Shown: positions 25,868-35,412, numbered from the stretch's first letter. The stretch: 64,000 nt of DNA from Bacteroidota bacterium (GCA_016718875.1 JADKBL010000024.1:20238-84237), one strand, 5' to 3'. Notes: generated by a model from the letters alone, not told the origin. Numbers and translations: made by a program.

Positions 25868-26230
25868 TCAGTAGATTGGTTTAAGGCCGGCTTTATACAG
25901 TTCACCAGAAACATGGAATACTGAGTGAGGACTTTCAACCAGGATTATATTATTCTCTTCAGCCAGCTTAACCATATCATCATTTACCTTTTTATCCCGG
26001 GCAACAATGACACAGTTTATATCCGACATTTCTGATGTTCTGATTACCTGCAGGTTTGTAAGTCCGGTTATCAGAAGTATATTTTCCTTTTCAACAGTAA
26101 GGACATCACTCATAAGGTCTGAGGCGAATGCGTACTCAACAGAAGTTGAGAGCCTGTCTTCACAACAGATAACCTTCCCGTCTATAAGCCCTGCAATATC
26201 CCTGATAGTCATTTGGTTGAATGTATTCAT
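25868..26230 (-). CDS. DRTGG-domain protein (first gene of hydrogenase operon)
   Basis: A 120-residue single DRTGG-domain protein. AFASDLMSDVLTVEKENILLI corresponds to the domain core, followed by CVIVARDKKVNDDMVKLAEE. It lies three bases before the RsbW-like gene and about 60 bases after a TATCTTTG promoter box. It is a paralogue of 23736-24074. Ligand unknown. Confidence 0.78.
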   Translation of the reverse strand: MNTFNQMTIRDIAGLIDGKVICCEDRLSTSVEYAFASDLMSDVLTVEKENILLITGLTNLQVIRTSEMSDINCVIVARDKKVNDDMVKLAEENNIILVESPHSVFHVSGELYKAGLKPIY

Positions 26231-26288
26231 CTGATTGTTTTGTCATTTAACAGGACAATTAAGAATAATTACCTTATTAATAACATCG

Positions 26289-26296
26289 CAAAGATA
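26289..26296 (-). promoter_or_regulatory. Bacteroidota -7 box of the hydrogenase operon
   Basis: The minus strand reads TATCTTTG, matching TAnnTTTG, 59 bases before the first ATG of the operon. A clear -33 TTG is not visible; the upstream place is occupied by two tandem dyads, which suggests an activator-dependent or repressed promoter. Confidence 0.5.
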
Positions 26297-26305
26297 ATCA
26301 TGATT

Positions 26306-26338
26306 TGTTAATAAAATAACACTGTTAATAAAATAACA
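26306..26338. promoter_or_regulatory. tandem 16-bp dyads, candidate operator of the hydrogenase operon
   Basis: TGTTAATAAAATAACA occurs twice, at 26306-26321 and 26323-26338, separated by one base. Each copy is a dyad (TGTTA...TAACA). They sit 10-42 bases upstream of the -7 box, where a repressor or activator would bind. The form is close to the clostridial Rex operator (TTGTTAA-N4-TTAACAA) but also to Crp/Fnr-type dyads. Confidence 0.6.
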
Positions 26339-26394
26339 GAAATTTATATTGATTCTAAATAATTTTGGATGATTGAGGTTTTTGGAGTAAATTG

Positions 26395-26495
26395 CCGGAA
26401 AGGCCGCCAGGCCTCACGCGTCAGGCACAGGTCTCAAATCAGGGGGATCCGTTTGACCAGACCTGTAATCGCCCAGTACGCCTCCCGCCTCCCAA
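26395..26495. repeat. low-complexity intergenic repeat between hydrogenase operon and peptidase
   Basis: GGCC/AGGC-rich tracts (GCCGCCAGGCCTCACGCG, CAGTACGCCTCCCGCCTCCC) belong to the same loose family as 43742-43788. The rest of the 265-base gap is AT-rich and holds the promoter and dyads of the hydrogenase operon. Confidence 0.4.
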
Positions 26496-28130
26496 CTACC
26501 TGTGGAACTCCGAACCCTTCTTCCACTGAGGAAAGTAATCTGTTGTGACAAGTCTGTAACCGGCATAGAACACAAGCTTTGCATCTTCTGCTATACCTTC
26601 CAGGTTCCAGATTTCAGGTTCAAAGTTGTCGGAAGGACGGTGATAGTGGTTGTCAATATAGTCTTTCTCTTTTTTTGCCGCCCATTCCTTTCCAAACTCA
26701 CGGCTGTCAAGATTGCCCCTGACAAAAGCTGATGGTACTCCTTTACGTGCAAAAGGAAAATGATCGGAACGGTAAAACATTCCGGTGTGTGAGTTAGGAT
26801 CGGCTGCTATATATCTGTCCTGCTGTACAGCAGCTTCATTAATCATTTCATCGAGTGTGGAATGTCCGTATCCTGTTATCATTACATCTTTCATCCTTCC
26901 GATTGGCAGCATAAGGTCATTATTGAAGCAGGCAATAGTTTTCTCCATCGGAAAAGCCGGAAACTCAGTATAATAGGATGATCCTAAGAGGCCCTGTTCT
27001 TCAGCTGTCGGGAAAAACAGAATAACTGACCTTTCAGGCTTTCTTTTCATTTTTGTGAAAGCCTCTCCGATCTCAAATACCCATGCCATGGATGTACCAT
27101 TATCAACTGCACCATTATATATTGAGTCGCCATTCTCCTTTTCGCCAATCCCGAAATGGTCCCAGTGTGCTGAGAATATAATGCACTCATCAGAATGTGT
27201 CGTTCCTCTCAGTACTCCGGCAACATTTGTTGATGTATTAAAGGTAGTGGTATTCTTTATTGACAATGAAATCCTGCTTTTCATCTTAAAGCCTTTGAAA
27301 CCTCTTATGCAGGCTGATTTTCTGAGATCTTCAACCTTCAATCCTTCAGATGCAAACAATTTGTCGGCTGCAGCAGCAGACAACCAGCCTGTGAATGAAC
27401 ACATAGCGCGGTTACTGTCAGCCGTCTGCATGTATAGTTTTGGAGTGATGGAGCTTTTCCTGGGAATAGTGTACTGGTATCCTGCTCCTTCAGTTTCGTG
27501 TATGATCAGAATTCCTGCTGCTCCCTGTCTGGCTGCCTCTTCATATTTATATGTCCACCTTCCGTAATATGTCATCTCCCTTCCTTTGAAGAGTGTTGTG
27601 TCTCCGGTATACAATCCCGGGTCGTTGACCAAAACCACAATTGTTTTCCCTTTAACATCAAGATCTTTAAAGTCGTCCCAATCCTGATCAGGAGCTGAAA
27701 TACCAAACCCGGCAAAAACCATTTCCGATTCACTTATATCCATTTGCTCCTTAATTGCCGGAGAGATAACTGCAATGTCATCCGGGGCACTGAGGGCAAA
27801 CTGAGCCTTTCCATTTTTGATTATTGCCTTTCCCCGGACTTCGGAAGTGATTTCAACCATAGGGACTTTCTGGAAGTAACTCTCCCCGAATGCAGGATCA
27901 TACCCTATTCTTTTTAGTTGCTCTGCTAGATAATTTACTGTTATTTTCTCTCCCGGACTGAATGGTTTCCGGCCCATGAATTCATCTGATGCCAGACTGC
28001 GGATATAGTTTTCCATATCCGTGGTGTTTATGCTGTTCTCAGCAATTCTGTAATTTCTGTCACTGCAAGAAGTTAAAGAAAAGATCAAAAGATTAATAAT
28101 GAGTATTTTAAGTAAAATGATTTTTTTCAT
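26496..28130 (-). CDS. M28-family metallopeptidase lipoprotein with PA domain
   Basis: A 544-residue protein with a lipoprotein signal (lipobox LTSC, Cys near residue 22). A protease-associated domain is inserted at about 120-260. The M28 zinc site follows: SAHWDHFGIG (first His, near 320), GAVDNGTSMAW (bridging Asp), PTAEEQGLLGS (catalytic and metal Glu) and SDHFPFARKGVP (last His). It should remove N-terminal amino acids from peptides at the cell surface or periplasm. It is transcribed alone or with the M14 gene upstream, 139 bases apart, with a repeat block in the gap. Confidence 0.92.
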   Translation of the reverse strand: MKKIILLKILIINLLIFSLTSCSDRNYRIAENSINTTDMENYIRSLASDEFMGRKPFSPGEKITVNYLAEQLKRIGYDPAFGESYFQKVPMVEITSEVRGKAIIKNGKAQFALSAPDDIAVISPAIKEQMDISESEMVFAGFGISAPDQDWDDFKDLDVKGKTIVVLVNDPGLYTGDTTLFKGREMTYYGRWTYKYEEAARQGAAGILIIHETEGAGYQYTIPRKSSITPKLYMQTADSNRAMCSFTGWLSAAAADKLFASEGLKVEDLRKSACIRGFKGFKMKSRISLSIKNTTTFNTSTNVAGVLRGTTHSDECIIFSAHWDHFGIGEKENGDSIYNGAVDNGTSMAWVFEIGEAFTKMKRKPERSVILFFPTAEEQGLLGSSYYTEFPAFPMEKTIACFNNDLMLPIGRMKDVMITGYGHSTLDEMINEAAVQQDRYIAADPNSHTGMFYRSDHFPFARKGVPSAFVRGNLDSREFGKEWAAKKEKDYIDNHYHRPSDNFEPEIWNLEGIAEDAKLVFYAGYRLVTTDYFPQWKKGSEFHR

Positions 28131-28139
28131 ATTAGTATT

Positions 28140-28268
28140 ACTTTTAGTCTTACATCCCCCTGTCCCCCTTCAAAGGGGGAATCTTCCGGGGTAATTCCTA
28201 TCTCTTATTTAACTAAGTTCACTTTATAACTACCCAGCAACCTGCAACCAGCAACCAGTACCCAGCAA
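28140..28268. repeat. two interspersed repeats in the gap between peptidase genes
   Basis: A CCCCCTTCAAAGGGGG palindrome (28165-28180) with a flanking CATCCCCCTGT reappears inverted at 47429-47462. A second tract of CAGCAACC-type repeats occupies 28230-28266 (AGCAACCTGCAACCAGCAAC), similar to 55081-55100. Confidence 0.6.
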
Positions 28269-28269
28269 A

Positions 28270-30795
28270 CTACCTGAGCACCACATTTCCGACAAGTACC
28301 CGTCCGCTTTTCCAGAAGGCCCTGAAATACGGATTATCGGTAATGTATATAACTTCACCCTTCCCTATATTCTCTGATCCTATCACCAGCGTATTCTTAA
28401 TCTTATCCTTATATTTGAATCCTGCAAAACCTGAATATGGTTCTTTTTCAAGTATATAGCCAATGTTATTGCCTGAAGGAAGGTATGGATATCCGGCAGT
28501 CCTTTTCATTATAAACCACTCATTGCCGAGACCAAATGCATAAGGATGGGTATCATCAATCTTAACCTTGTAAATGCTTCCTGCGGAACGGGCAGAGACT
28601 GAATACCTGCTTTCTATTGCGTATTCGAACTTTCTGAGATGGACCGTATCATCACTTTTTATCTTTTTTTCCGCTGCTTTATCTTCAGTGGCTTTTGTCT
28701 CAATGGCTTTGCCAAGTGATGTCAGTTTTGAGTTGTTAAAGACAGAAATGGCATTCTCCATTGCAAGTACCCTGCCGCCTCTTCTGACATAATCTGTAAT
28801 AGTATCCTTTATACCGGTATAACTTCCGGATGTCAGAATAAGGAGATCATAAACTGAAAGATCAGTCTGTAAGGCATCCTTTGTATTTATTAGTGATACT
28901 GGATATTTAAGCTCCCTCTCAAAGAAATACCAGAGCTCACCGGCTGATGATGATGTGCCCTCTCCGCAGAGCATGGCAATTTTCCTCTTTTTCTGCAGCG
29001 GGGAGTAAGCCGATCCGAAATCTTTACCACTTTCGACAAGTCCTGTTTCTGCAGGAACGATCCTTACACCTGATTCATCTGCTGCTTTTCTGATGATTTC
29101 ATCAAAACCTTCACCTGAATTTTTATTATCACCCCTGGCAACAATGATTGAACCTCTGTTGAAGCTGCTTCCGTTTATTCTGAAGGGTTTCATAGAGTAC
29201 CTCACTTTTATATCTTTCATGTATAGTGCTGCCATAAATTTAAGTTCATCAAAGCCATTATAATCTGCTATATATGCATATGGTTTGGTAGAGCTTACAA
29301 CATTCTTTATTTCAGGGTATTTTACATTTCCTGTATCCGGTGATATTTTTTCTTCAAGTGCATAGGCTTTCAGATTGTACACATAAGGAAGCGCCCATGC
29401 TGAAAGGTCATAAGTTATTGAATCACTTGCCTTGCTATCGGGTTCAAAGAGCACCTGCACAAATCGCGACTGAGGCTGATATGCACTTATGAGAATATCT
29501 CCCTTCTCAATTGTTACCTCACCATCTTTGTTTTTGGAATAATCAAACCCTTTTGTTTTTTTTCCTGTACTCCCGGCAAAACTGTATCTGATCTGATGAT
29601 TATCAAACAGTTCCAGTAGGTTCCTTATATTTGATTTTTCATTCGATGCTTTGATTATAATTGATTTATACTGGAATCCGGGTTTTTTTGAATTGTCTTC
29701 GAAGTATTTGTTGAATTCAGAGATCAGTTTTTCACGGTTCTCATACGAGACTTTTATTGTTGCCATTGATGCGGTAAAATGACCATCAATTCTCTCTTTC
29801 AGTGTAAGGGTATCACCCGATTCAAGCTTGAATGAGAGTCCTGATACTCCGCCACCTGCCTGTTCAAATGTGAATCCCATGGCACCATTAAACAGCGGCC
29901 ATGTATCGCCATAACTGGGATAAAAGAGATCGAAGCTCTCTTTTGTAAAATACAGTCTGTATTTATCATCGAAAAGCTCTGCATTACCCTTACCCATAAG
30001 CTTATGGAAGTCATTCTGCCATTGAGTTATTACAGTGTGCCATGGCTGAGCTGCGGGGGCAAAAAAGAATGTCGACTCGGGTCCCATCTCATGAAAATCT
30101 GCATGAACCTGCGGCATAAACTGGTTATAAAGGGCCAGCCGCTGCCTGGTTTCTGTCTGTGTCTGCCATGTCCAGTCGCGGTTCAGGTCGAACATATAGT
30201 GGTTTGATCTTGAAGAGGGCCACCCCTGATTATGTTCCCATGCGTTTTTGTCAGGATTTAACAGCATACTCATAGAGTTCCTGTACCGGCTGGTGTATAG
30301 CTCATGACCATCAGGATTCTGGCAGGGATCAATAATTATTACACAGCTTTTTAGGTATTCATTGACATTTGGATAACTACCCGATACAAGAGTGTAAAGA
30401 GTTTTCATCGCAGCTTCCATGCCAACAGCCTCATTGCCATGGACATTATAGCCAAGCCATACGAAGGGGATCTGTTTTCCTGTTGGTTCTCCGGAGGCGA
30501 GACCTGTTTTTATAAGGTTATTCTTTCTCAGCTCCTCCAGATTGGCAAGGTTCTCCTCACTTGATACAAAACAGACTCCCAGAGTCCTTCCTTCATAAGT
30601 TGTACCATATTCACGGAATTCAGCCAGGGGAGAATTATCGGCAATATATCTGAAGTATTCAACCGCTTTGTGTTGGTAGGTGAACTGCATACCTGGTTCA
30701 TAACCCAGAAATTCACCCGGCGATTTAAGATCTTGTGATCCGGAAGGGAAGTTTATAGTTAAAGAGACCATTAGTACTGAAAACCATCTTTTCAT
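28270..30795 (-). CDS. secreted M14-family zinc carboxypeptidase
   Basis: An 841-residue protein with a signal peptide (about 1-20). The M14 domain covers about 30-350: zinc motif NVHGNEAVGME (near 118), substrate-binding DPCQNPDGHE and FDLNRDWTW, and a His in QVHADFHEMG. The C-terminal half (about 380-841) contains a class-I glutamine-amidotransferase-like fold (IAMLCGEGTSSSAGELWYFF, LILTSGSYTG), often found in large Bacteroidota M14 proteins. It should trim peptides outside the inner membrane. It is divergent from the S9 peptidase gene, with 61 bases between the starts. Confidence 0.9.
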   Translation of the reverse strand: MKRWFSVLMVSLTINFPSGSQDLKSPGEFLGYEPGMQFTYQHKAVEYFRYIADNSPLAEFREYGTTYEGRTLGVCFVSSEENLANLEELRKNNLIKTGLASGEPTGKQIPFVWLGYNVHGNEAVGMEAAMKTLYTLVSGSYPNVNEYLKSCVIIIDPCQNPDGHELYTSRYRNSMSMLLNPDKNAWEHNQGWPSSRSNHYMFDLNRDWTWQTQTETRQRLALYNQFMPQVHADFHEMGPESTFFFAPAAQPWHTVITQWQNDFHKLMGKGNAELFDDKYRLYFTKESFDLFYPSYGDTWPLFNGAMGFTFEQAGGGVSGLSFKLESGDTLTLKERIDGHFTASMATIKVSYENREKLISEFNKYFEDNSKKPGFQYKSIIIKASNEKSNIRNLLELFDNHQIRYSFAGSTGKKTKGFDYSKNKDGEVTIEKGDILISAYQPQSRFVQVLFEPDSKASDSITYDLSAWALPYVYNLKAYALEEKISPDTGNVKYPEIKNVVSSTKPYAYIADYNGFDELKFMAALYMKDIKVRYSMKPFRINGSSFNRGSIIVARGDNKNSGEGFDEIIRKAADESGVRIVPAETGLVESGKDFGSAYSPLQKKRKIAMLCGEGTSSSAGELWYFFERELKYPVSLINTKDALQTDLSVYDLLILTSGSYTGIKDTITDYVRRGGRVLAMENAISVFNNSKLTSLGKAIETKATEDKAAEKKIKSDDTVHLRKFEYAIESRYSVSARSAGSIYKVKIDDTHPYAFGLGNEWFIMKRTAGYPYLPSGNNIGYILEKEPYSGFAGFKYKDKIKNTLVIGSENIGKGEVIYITDNPYFRAFWKSGRVLVGNVVLR

Positions 30796-30805
30796 GTTCC
30801 TGATA

Positions 30806-30838
30806 TTTTGTGAAAGTGTTAAAGATAATTTATTTTTG
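30806..30838 (+). promoter_or_regulatory. Bacteroidota-type promoter of the S9 peptidase gene
   Basis: TTTTG at 30806-30810 and TATTTTTG at 30831-30838 are spaced by 20 bases, fitting the -33/-7 consensus of the phylum's primary sigma factor. The -7 box lies 18 bases before the ATG, so the leader is short. Confidence 0.55.
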
Positions 30839-30856
30839 AACCTTAATTTTTAAAAT

Positions 30857-33022
30857 ATGAAACTAATAAACAGACTTAAATCACTTATTCTGCTTACAAT
30901 ATTTGCAATTGTAACATTTCTAACAGCCACATCGCAGATGCCGATGCGCAACATGAACCAGGTTGCGGTAACCGGATGGATTGATGATACTCATTATATT
31001 TTCAAAACATTTGATGCAGATAAAAAACCTGTCATTCAGAGTGTTGATATCAAAACAGGAAAAGCAGTTGTAATTCCTGCTGAAAAAACTTCCAGGGATC
31101 TTATCTCACAGGTACTCCCTTCAGGCTTCACTCTTGGAATGTCCGATGCCATGAGCCCTGATTCAAAGAGCGTTATAATTTCAAAAGACAATGATCTCTA
31201 TTATTTCAACTCCGTCACAAAGGAGTTTAAACAACTTACAAAAGACTCAACTCCTGAAGTTAATGCCAGGTTTTCACCCGAGGGAAGTAAGATAGCCTAT
31301 ACAAAGAATAAGGATCTTTATGTGTATGATCTGGTGAATAATAAGGAGATAAGGCTTACTACTGATGCATCGGAAAAGGTTTATAACGGATATGCTTCCT
31401 GGGTATATTTTGAAGAAATACTTGGCCGCCCGAGCAGATATGCTGCTTTCTGGTGGGCGCCCGATGGCAGTAAAATTGCTTACCTGAGAAGCGATGATTC
31501 TGATGTTCCTGTTTTCACTCTCAACAGACTTGACGAACCGGATGGTATACATGGCAAACTGGAAGTCGTACCTTATCCCAAGGCTGGAGATCCTAATCCA
31601 AAAGTAAAGATGGGGATTGCAGATATTGCAACTACCAAGACCACATGGGTTAAAACGGATTATAGTGTTGATCAGTATATTGCATGGCCTTTCTGGACTA
31701 ATGACAGTAAAAAGCTTGCGATACAGGTTGTTAACAGGGATCAGAATGAGCTTAAGATTATCCTGGCTGAACCTTCGACAGGTGATTATTCTGAGATTTA
31801 TAATGAATCAAGGAGGACCTGGGTTGAATTCCGGGAAGATATTTATGTTATGGAGAATGGGACCGGATTTATAATCAGAAGCTTCAAAAATGATTGGGAG
31901 AATCTGTATTACTATGGATGGGACGGCAAACTCATCAGTCAGATAACAAACTTTAATTTCAGGGTAAACAGCATAGACAGGGTTGATGAAGCTCAGAAAA
32001 TGGTCTATTTCTCTGCTACCGGATCAGAATCCACAGATATGCATGCTTACAGGGTAAGCCTTGATGGCAAAAATCTTCTTCAGATTACAAAAGGGGAGGG
32101 TACTCATAATCTTTCAATATCTCCCAACGGTACATATTTTATCGATACATGGAATAGTCTTAGCCTCGCAGGTTCAATAGTAGCATATGATAAAAAAGGT
32201 AAGCCGATCAGGGAGATCTATAAATTTGATCAGCCGGAATTTGATCCTGCAAAACATGCAAAGGTTGAATTTGTAAAGATCCCGACAGCAGACGGGTTAT
32301 TTAATATGCCTGCAATTATAACTTACCCCCTGAATTTTGATCCATCGAAAAAATACCCTGTAATTTTCACAATCTATGGAGGTCCCGATTCAAAGAATGT
32401 CTATAACAGGTGGCAGGGAAATAACCCTTCATGGTATGCACAGAATGGCATTGTTACATTTACTGTTGATCATCGCGGATCGGGCCAGTTCGGCAAGAAG
32501 GGACTTGATTATATGTATCGCTGTCTGGGCAAATGGGAAGTCCTCGATTATGAAGATGCTGTGAAATGGCTGCGTGAAAAATCATGGGTGGATGCTTCAA
32601 GAATGGGTATGACAGGTGGCTCTTACGGCGGATATATGACCTGCCTTGCTCTTACAAAAGGAGCTGATTACTGGACTCATGGTATTGCAAATTATTCAGT
32701 TACTGATTACAGGCTGTATGATAATATATATACTGAAAGATTCATGGATACTCCGCAGGATAATCCTGAAGGGTACAAAGATGGATCTGCCCTGACATTT
32801 GCTAAGAATTATAAAGGAAAACTGCTCCTTACTCATGGTGAAATGGATGATAATGTCCATATGCAGAACTCAATTTATCTTATCTCAAAGCTACAGGACG
32901 AAGGTAAATCATTTGAGTTCATGCTTTATCCCGGAGGTCGTCATGGCTGGGGAGGTCCGAAAGCAATGCATTTGAGAAGTGAGGCTAATAAGTTCTGGAT
33001 GAGAAATTTCTTCGGGAAGTAG
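30857..33022 (+). CDS. dipeptidyl-peptidase IV-like S9 serine peptidase
   Basis: A 721-residue protein with a signal peptide (about 1-27). The N-terminal beta-propeller (about 40-470) contains the WVYFEEILGRPSRYAAFWW stretch that carries the N-terminus-binding Glu residues of DPP IV. The C-terminal alpha/beta hydrolase has Ser in GGSYGGYM (near 590), Asp in GEMDDNVH (near 663) and His in GGRHGWGG (near 695). It should release X-Pro or similar dipeptides in the periplasm. It is one of several secreted peptidases in this part of the window. Confidence 0.94.
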   Translation: MKLINRLKSLILLTIFAIVTFLTATSQMPMRNMNQVAVTGWIDDTHYIFKTFDADKKPVIQSVDIKTGKAVVIPAEKTSRDLISQVLPSGFTLGMSDAMSPDSKSVIISKDNDLYYFNSVTKEFKQLTKDSTPEVNARFSPEGSKIAYTKNKDLYVYDLVNNKEIRLTTDASEKVYNGYASWVYFEEILGRPSRYAAFWWAPDGSKIAYLRSDDSDVPVFTLNRLDEPDGIHGKLEVVPYPKAGDPNPKVKMGIADIATTKTTWVKTDYSVDQYIAWPFWTNDSKKLAIQVVNRDQNELKIILAEPSTGDYSEIYNESRRTWVEFREDIYVMENGTGFIIRSFKNDWENLYYYGWDGKLISQITNFNFRVNSIDRVDEAQKMVYFSATGSESTDMHAYRVSLDGKNLLQITKGEGTHNLSISPNGTYFIDTWNSLSLAGSIVAYDKKGKPIREIYKFDQPEFDPAKHAKVEFVKIPTADGLFNMPAIITYPLNFDPSKKYPVIFTIYGGPDSKNVYNRWQGNNPSWYAQNGIVTFTVDHRGSGQFGKKGLDYMYRCLGKWEVLDYEDAVKWLREKSWVDASRMGMTGGSYGGYMTCLALTKGADYWTHGIANYSVTDYRLYDNIYTERFMDTPQDNPEGYKDGSALTFAKNYKGKLLLTHGEMDDNVHMQNSIYLISKLQDEGKSFEFMLYPGGRHGWGGPKAMHLRSEANKFWMRNFFGK

Positions 33023-33108
33023 AACAATTTCTTTGTAAAAAGCTTTTAATAATTAGTCCAACATATTTTTTTCAGTATGAGAATTTTAAAATTCCGGGAG
33101 GGCTTACT

Positions 33109-34197
33109 ATGCAAAAACTGATCCTGACATTTATTGTGTTATTCATTTCACAGTTACAGGGTTATGCTCAGGCAAAAGTTACATTGCCTGATGGTCTCTT
33201 TGCAGTATTTAATACAAATAAGGGACAAATAATTGTTAATCTGGATTACAGGACAACACCAATGACTGTAGCAAACTTTGTTGGTCTTGCAGAGGGTACA
33301 ATAAAGAACAAAACTTATACTCAGGAAATACCTTTCTTCAATGGCTCAATCTGGCACCGGGTTGTGAAAGGACATGTCATTCAGGGAGGTGAGCCATCTG
33401 TGGTAGCTGATCCTGCTAACCAGGAAGAGAGTTCAACCGGTTATGAGATCCCCAATGAGATATCACATCTGAGTCATAATAAAGCCGGTATGATCGGTAT
33501 GGCCAATGGCGGTCCGCATACCAACACATGCCAGTATTATATCACACTTGCTGACCGTTCATATCTTGATGGAAATTATACCCTGTTTGGAGAGGTCTTC
33601 GATGGAATGGATGTTGTTAACAGGATTGAACAGGGAGATACAACATTCTCAATATCAATTGTAAGGGTGGGAGATGAGGCAAAACACTTCATTGTGAACG
33701 ATAAAACATTTGATGATCTTGTTTCAACGCAGTGGACGAAAGTAAATTTTGAAAAACAGAAGAGAATTGCAGCAGATAATAAATTTATTTCAGATAGGTA
33801 TCCCGGACTCATTGAATCTCCTTCAGGACTCAGATACAAAGTTGAAGTTACCGGAAGTGGCAGCAAACCTGCAGATGGTCAGGTGGTGAATCTTAGCTAT
33901 GAAGGACTTCTTACGAACGGAGTGAAGTTTGTCAGCTCATCAGAGGGTAAACCAATGGACGGTGATAAGGCTGAATCATTCAATCATATGATAGGAACAG
34001 ATGGATTGGTAAAGGGCCTTGAAGAAGGCCTGAAAAATATGAAATCAGGGGAGAGAAGAATTCTTGTAATACCGGGTGACCTTGGTTACGGGCTTAATTC
34101 AGGCTATTATGGAAGGGAAATTCCCGGTAAGAAAAGACTTGTCATTTCACCGGGCGAAATACTGATTATGAATGTAAGCCTGAATAAGTTGAATTGA
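33109..34197 (+). CDS. cyclophilin-FKBP fusion peptidyl-prolyl isomerase
   Basis: A 362-residue exported protein (signal peptide to about residue 20, ending GYAQA). Residues 25-190 form a cyclophilin domain (FFNGSIWHRVVKGHVIQGGE, GMIGMANGGPHTNTCQYYIT). Residues 235-362 form an FKBP domain (LRYKVEVTGSGSKPADGQVV, MKSGERRILVIPGDLGYG). Both fold types catalyse proline cis-trans isomerisation, and having them in one chain points to a periplasmic chaperone for secreted proteins. It is 86 bases after the S9 peptidase gene on the same strand. Confidence 0.93.
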   Translation: MQKLILTFIVLFISQLQGYAQAKVTLPDGLFAVFNTNKGQIIVNLDYRTTPMTVANFVGLAEGTIKNKTYTQEIPFFNGSIWHRVVKGHVIQGGEPSVVADPANQEESSTGYEIPNEISHLSHNKAGMIGMANGGPHTNTCQYYITLADRSYLDGNYTLFGEVFDGMDVVNRIEQGDTTFSISIVRVGDEAKHFIVNDKTFDDLVSTQWTKVNFEKQKRIAADNKFISDRYPGLIESPSGLRYKVEVTGSGSKPADGQVVNLSYEGLLTNGVKFVSSSEGKPMDGDKAESFNHMIGTDGLVKGLEEGLKNMKSGERRILVIPGDLGYGLNSGYYGREIPGKKRLVISPGEILIMNVSLNKLN

Positions 34198-34278
34198 GCT
34201 GATCAATAATAGGTTAATCTTTATTATATTGCCCGCAGAATAATTTAGAAAACACTTATTTACAGAAATCTAAAGCAT

Positions 34279-35400
34279 ATGTTGTTAGGTATCCTGAAGG
34301 AGACAGGCACAGAGAACAGGGTGGCGATGCTGCCTGGTGAAGTGACTGTACTTAAAAAACTTGGTCTTGAGGTAGTTGTCGAAAAGGGGGCTGGAGAAAA
34401 AGCATTTGCCTCTGACAGTTCTTACAAGAAAGCTGGTGCTGAAGTTGCTGATCGAATGGATGTTATCTCAAGGTCCGCAATACTGCTTTCGGTAAACGCT
34501 CCTGTTTCTGATAATAACAACTTCAGGGAAGGCCAGATAATCTGTTCTGTACTTAATCCGGTTGAAAACAGGGACTGGCTCGAAAATGCCAGGCAGAAAG
34601 GTCTTTCTGTTCTGGCTCTCGATATCGTACCCAGGACAACCAGGGCTCAGTCGATGGATATCCTTTCCTCAATGGCAACTGTTTCAGGTTATAAAGCAGT
34701 ACTTGAAGCAGCATCACTGCGGCCCCGTTTTTTCCCGATGTTTATGTCTGCAGGCACAATCAAGCCGGCAAGGGTCCTTATACTCGGGGCTGGTGTTGCA
34801 GGGCTGCAGGCTGTTGCTACTGCCAGGAAGCTGGGGGCAATTGTTGAAGTATTCGATGTAAGATCAGCTGTAAAAGAAGAGGTTAAAAGTCTGGGAGGAA
34901 AGTTTATTGAGGTTGAAGGTGCTAAAGAAGATGCCGCTGCCGGAGGTTATGCCGTAGAGCAGACTGAAGAGTTCAAAAAGAAACAGCAGGATCTTATACA
35001 GCAAAGAGCAATGGCGGCTGATGTAATTATTGCCACTGCCCAGATCCCCGGGAGAAAGGCACCTGTACTTGTACTTAAGGATACAGTCCTGAATATGAAT
35101 CCGGGATCAGTAATAATAGACCTTGCAGCCTCTACAGGCGGCAACTGTGAACTTACAGAGAACGGTAAAAAAGTTGTAATTAATGGAGTTACTATAATAG
35201 GAAAATCGGATTATCCTTCCGACATGTCATCCGATGCAAGCAAGATGTTCGGTAATAATATTATTAACCTTATTAAGATAATGATTGATAAGGAGGGTAA
35301 GATAGTCCTGAATCTGTCCGATGATATTATCAGCGGAACAATGGCAGTCCATGGACGGGAATATATCAGCGCCCGGGTCAAACAGATGTTAAACCTCTAA
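34279..35400 (+). CDS. pntAA: NAD(P) transhydrogenase alpha subunit, soluble domain I
   Basis: A 373-residue protein with the alanine-dehydrogenase-like fold of PntA. Motifs include KETGTENRVAMLPGEV at the N-terminus, SMDILSSMATVSGYKAV, the NAD-binding ILGAGVAGLQAVATARK and SVIIDLAASTGGNCE. It binds NAD(H) and forms the dI domain of the proton-translocating transhydrogenase. The membrane part of PntA is a separate gene (pntAB) 12 bases downstream, as in many Bacteroidota and in Rhodospirillum. Confidence 0.95.
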   Translation: MLLGILKETGTENRVAMLPGEVTVLKKLGLEVVVEKGAGEKAFASDSSYKKAGAEVADRMDVISRSAILLSVNAPVSDNNNFREGQIICSVLNPVENRDWLENARQKGLSVLALDIVPRTTRAQSMDILSSMATVSGYKAVLEAASLRPRFFPMFMSAGTIKPARVLILGAGVAGLQAVATARKLGAIVEVFDVRSAVKEEVKSLGGKFIEVEGAKEDAAAGGYAVEQTEEFKKKQQDLIQQRAMAADVIIATAQIPGRKAPVLVLKDTVLNMNPGSVIIDLAASTGGNCELTENGKKVVINGVTIIGKSDYPSDMSSDASKMFGNNIINLIKIMIDKEGKIVLNLSDDIISGTMAVHGREYISARVKQMLNL

Positions 35401-35412
35401 TAATCTAAACTA

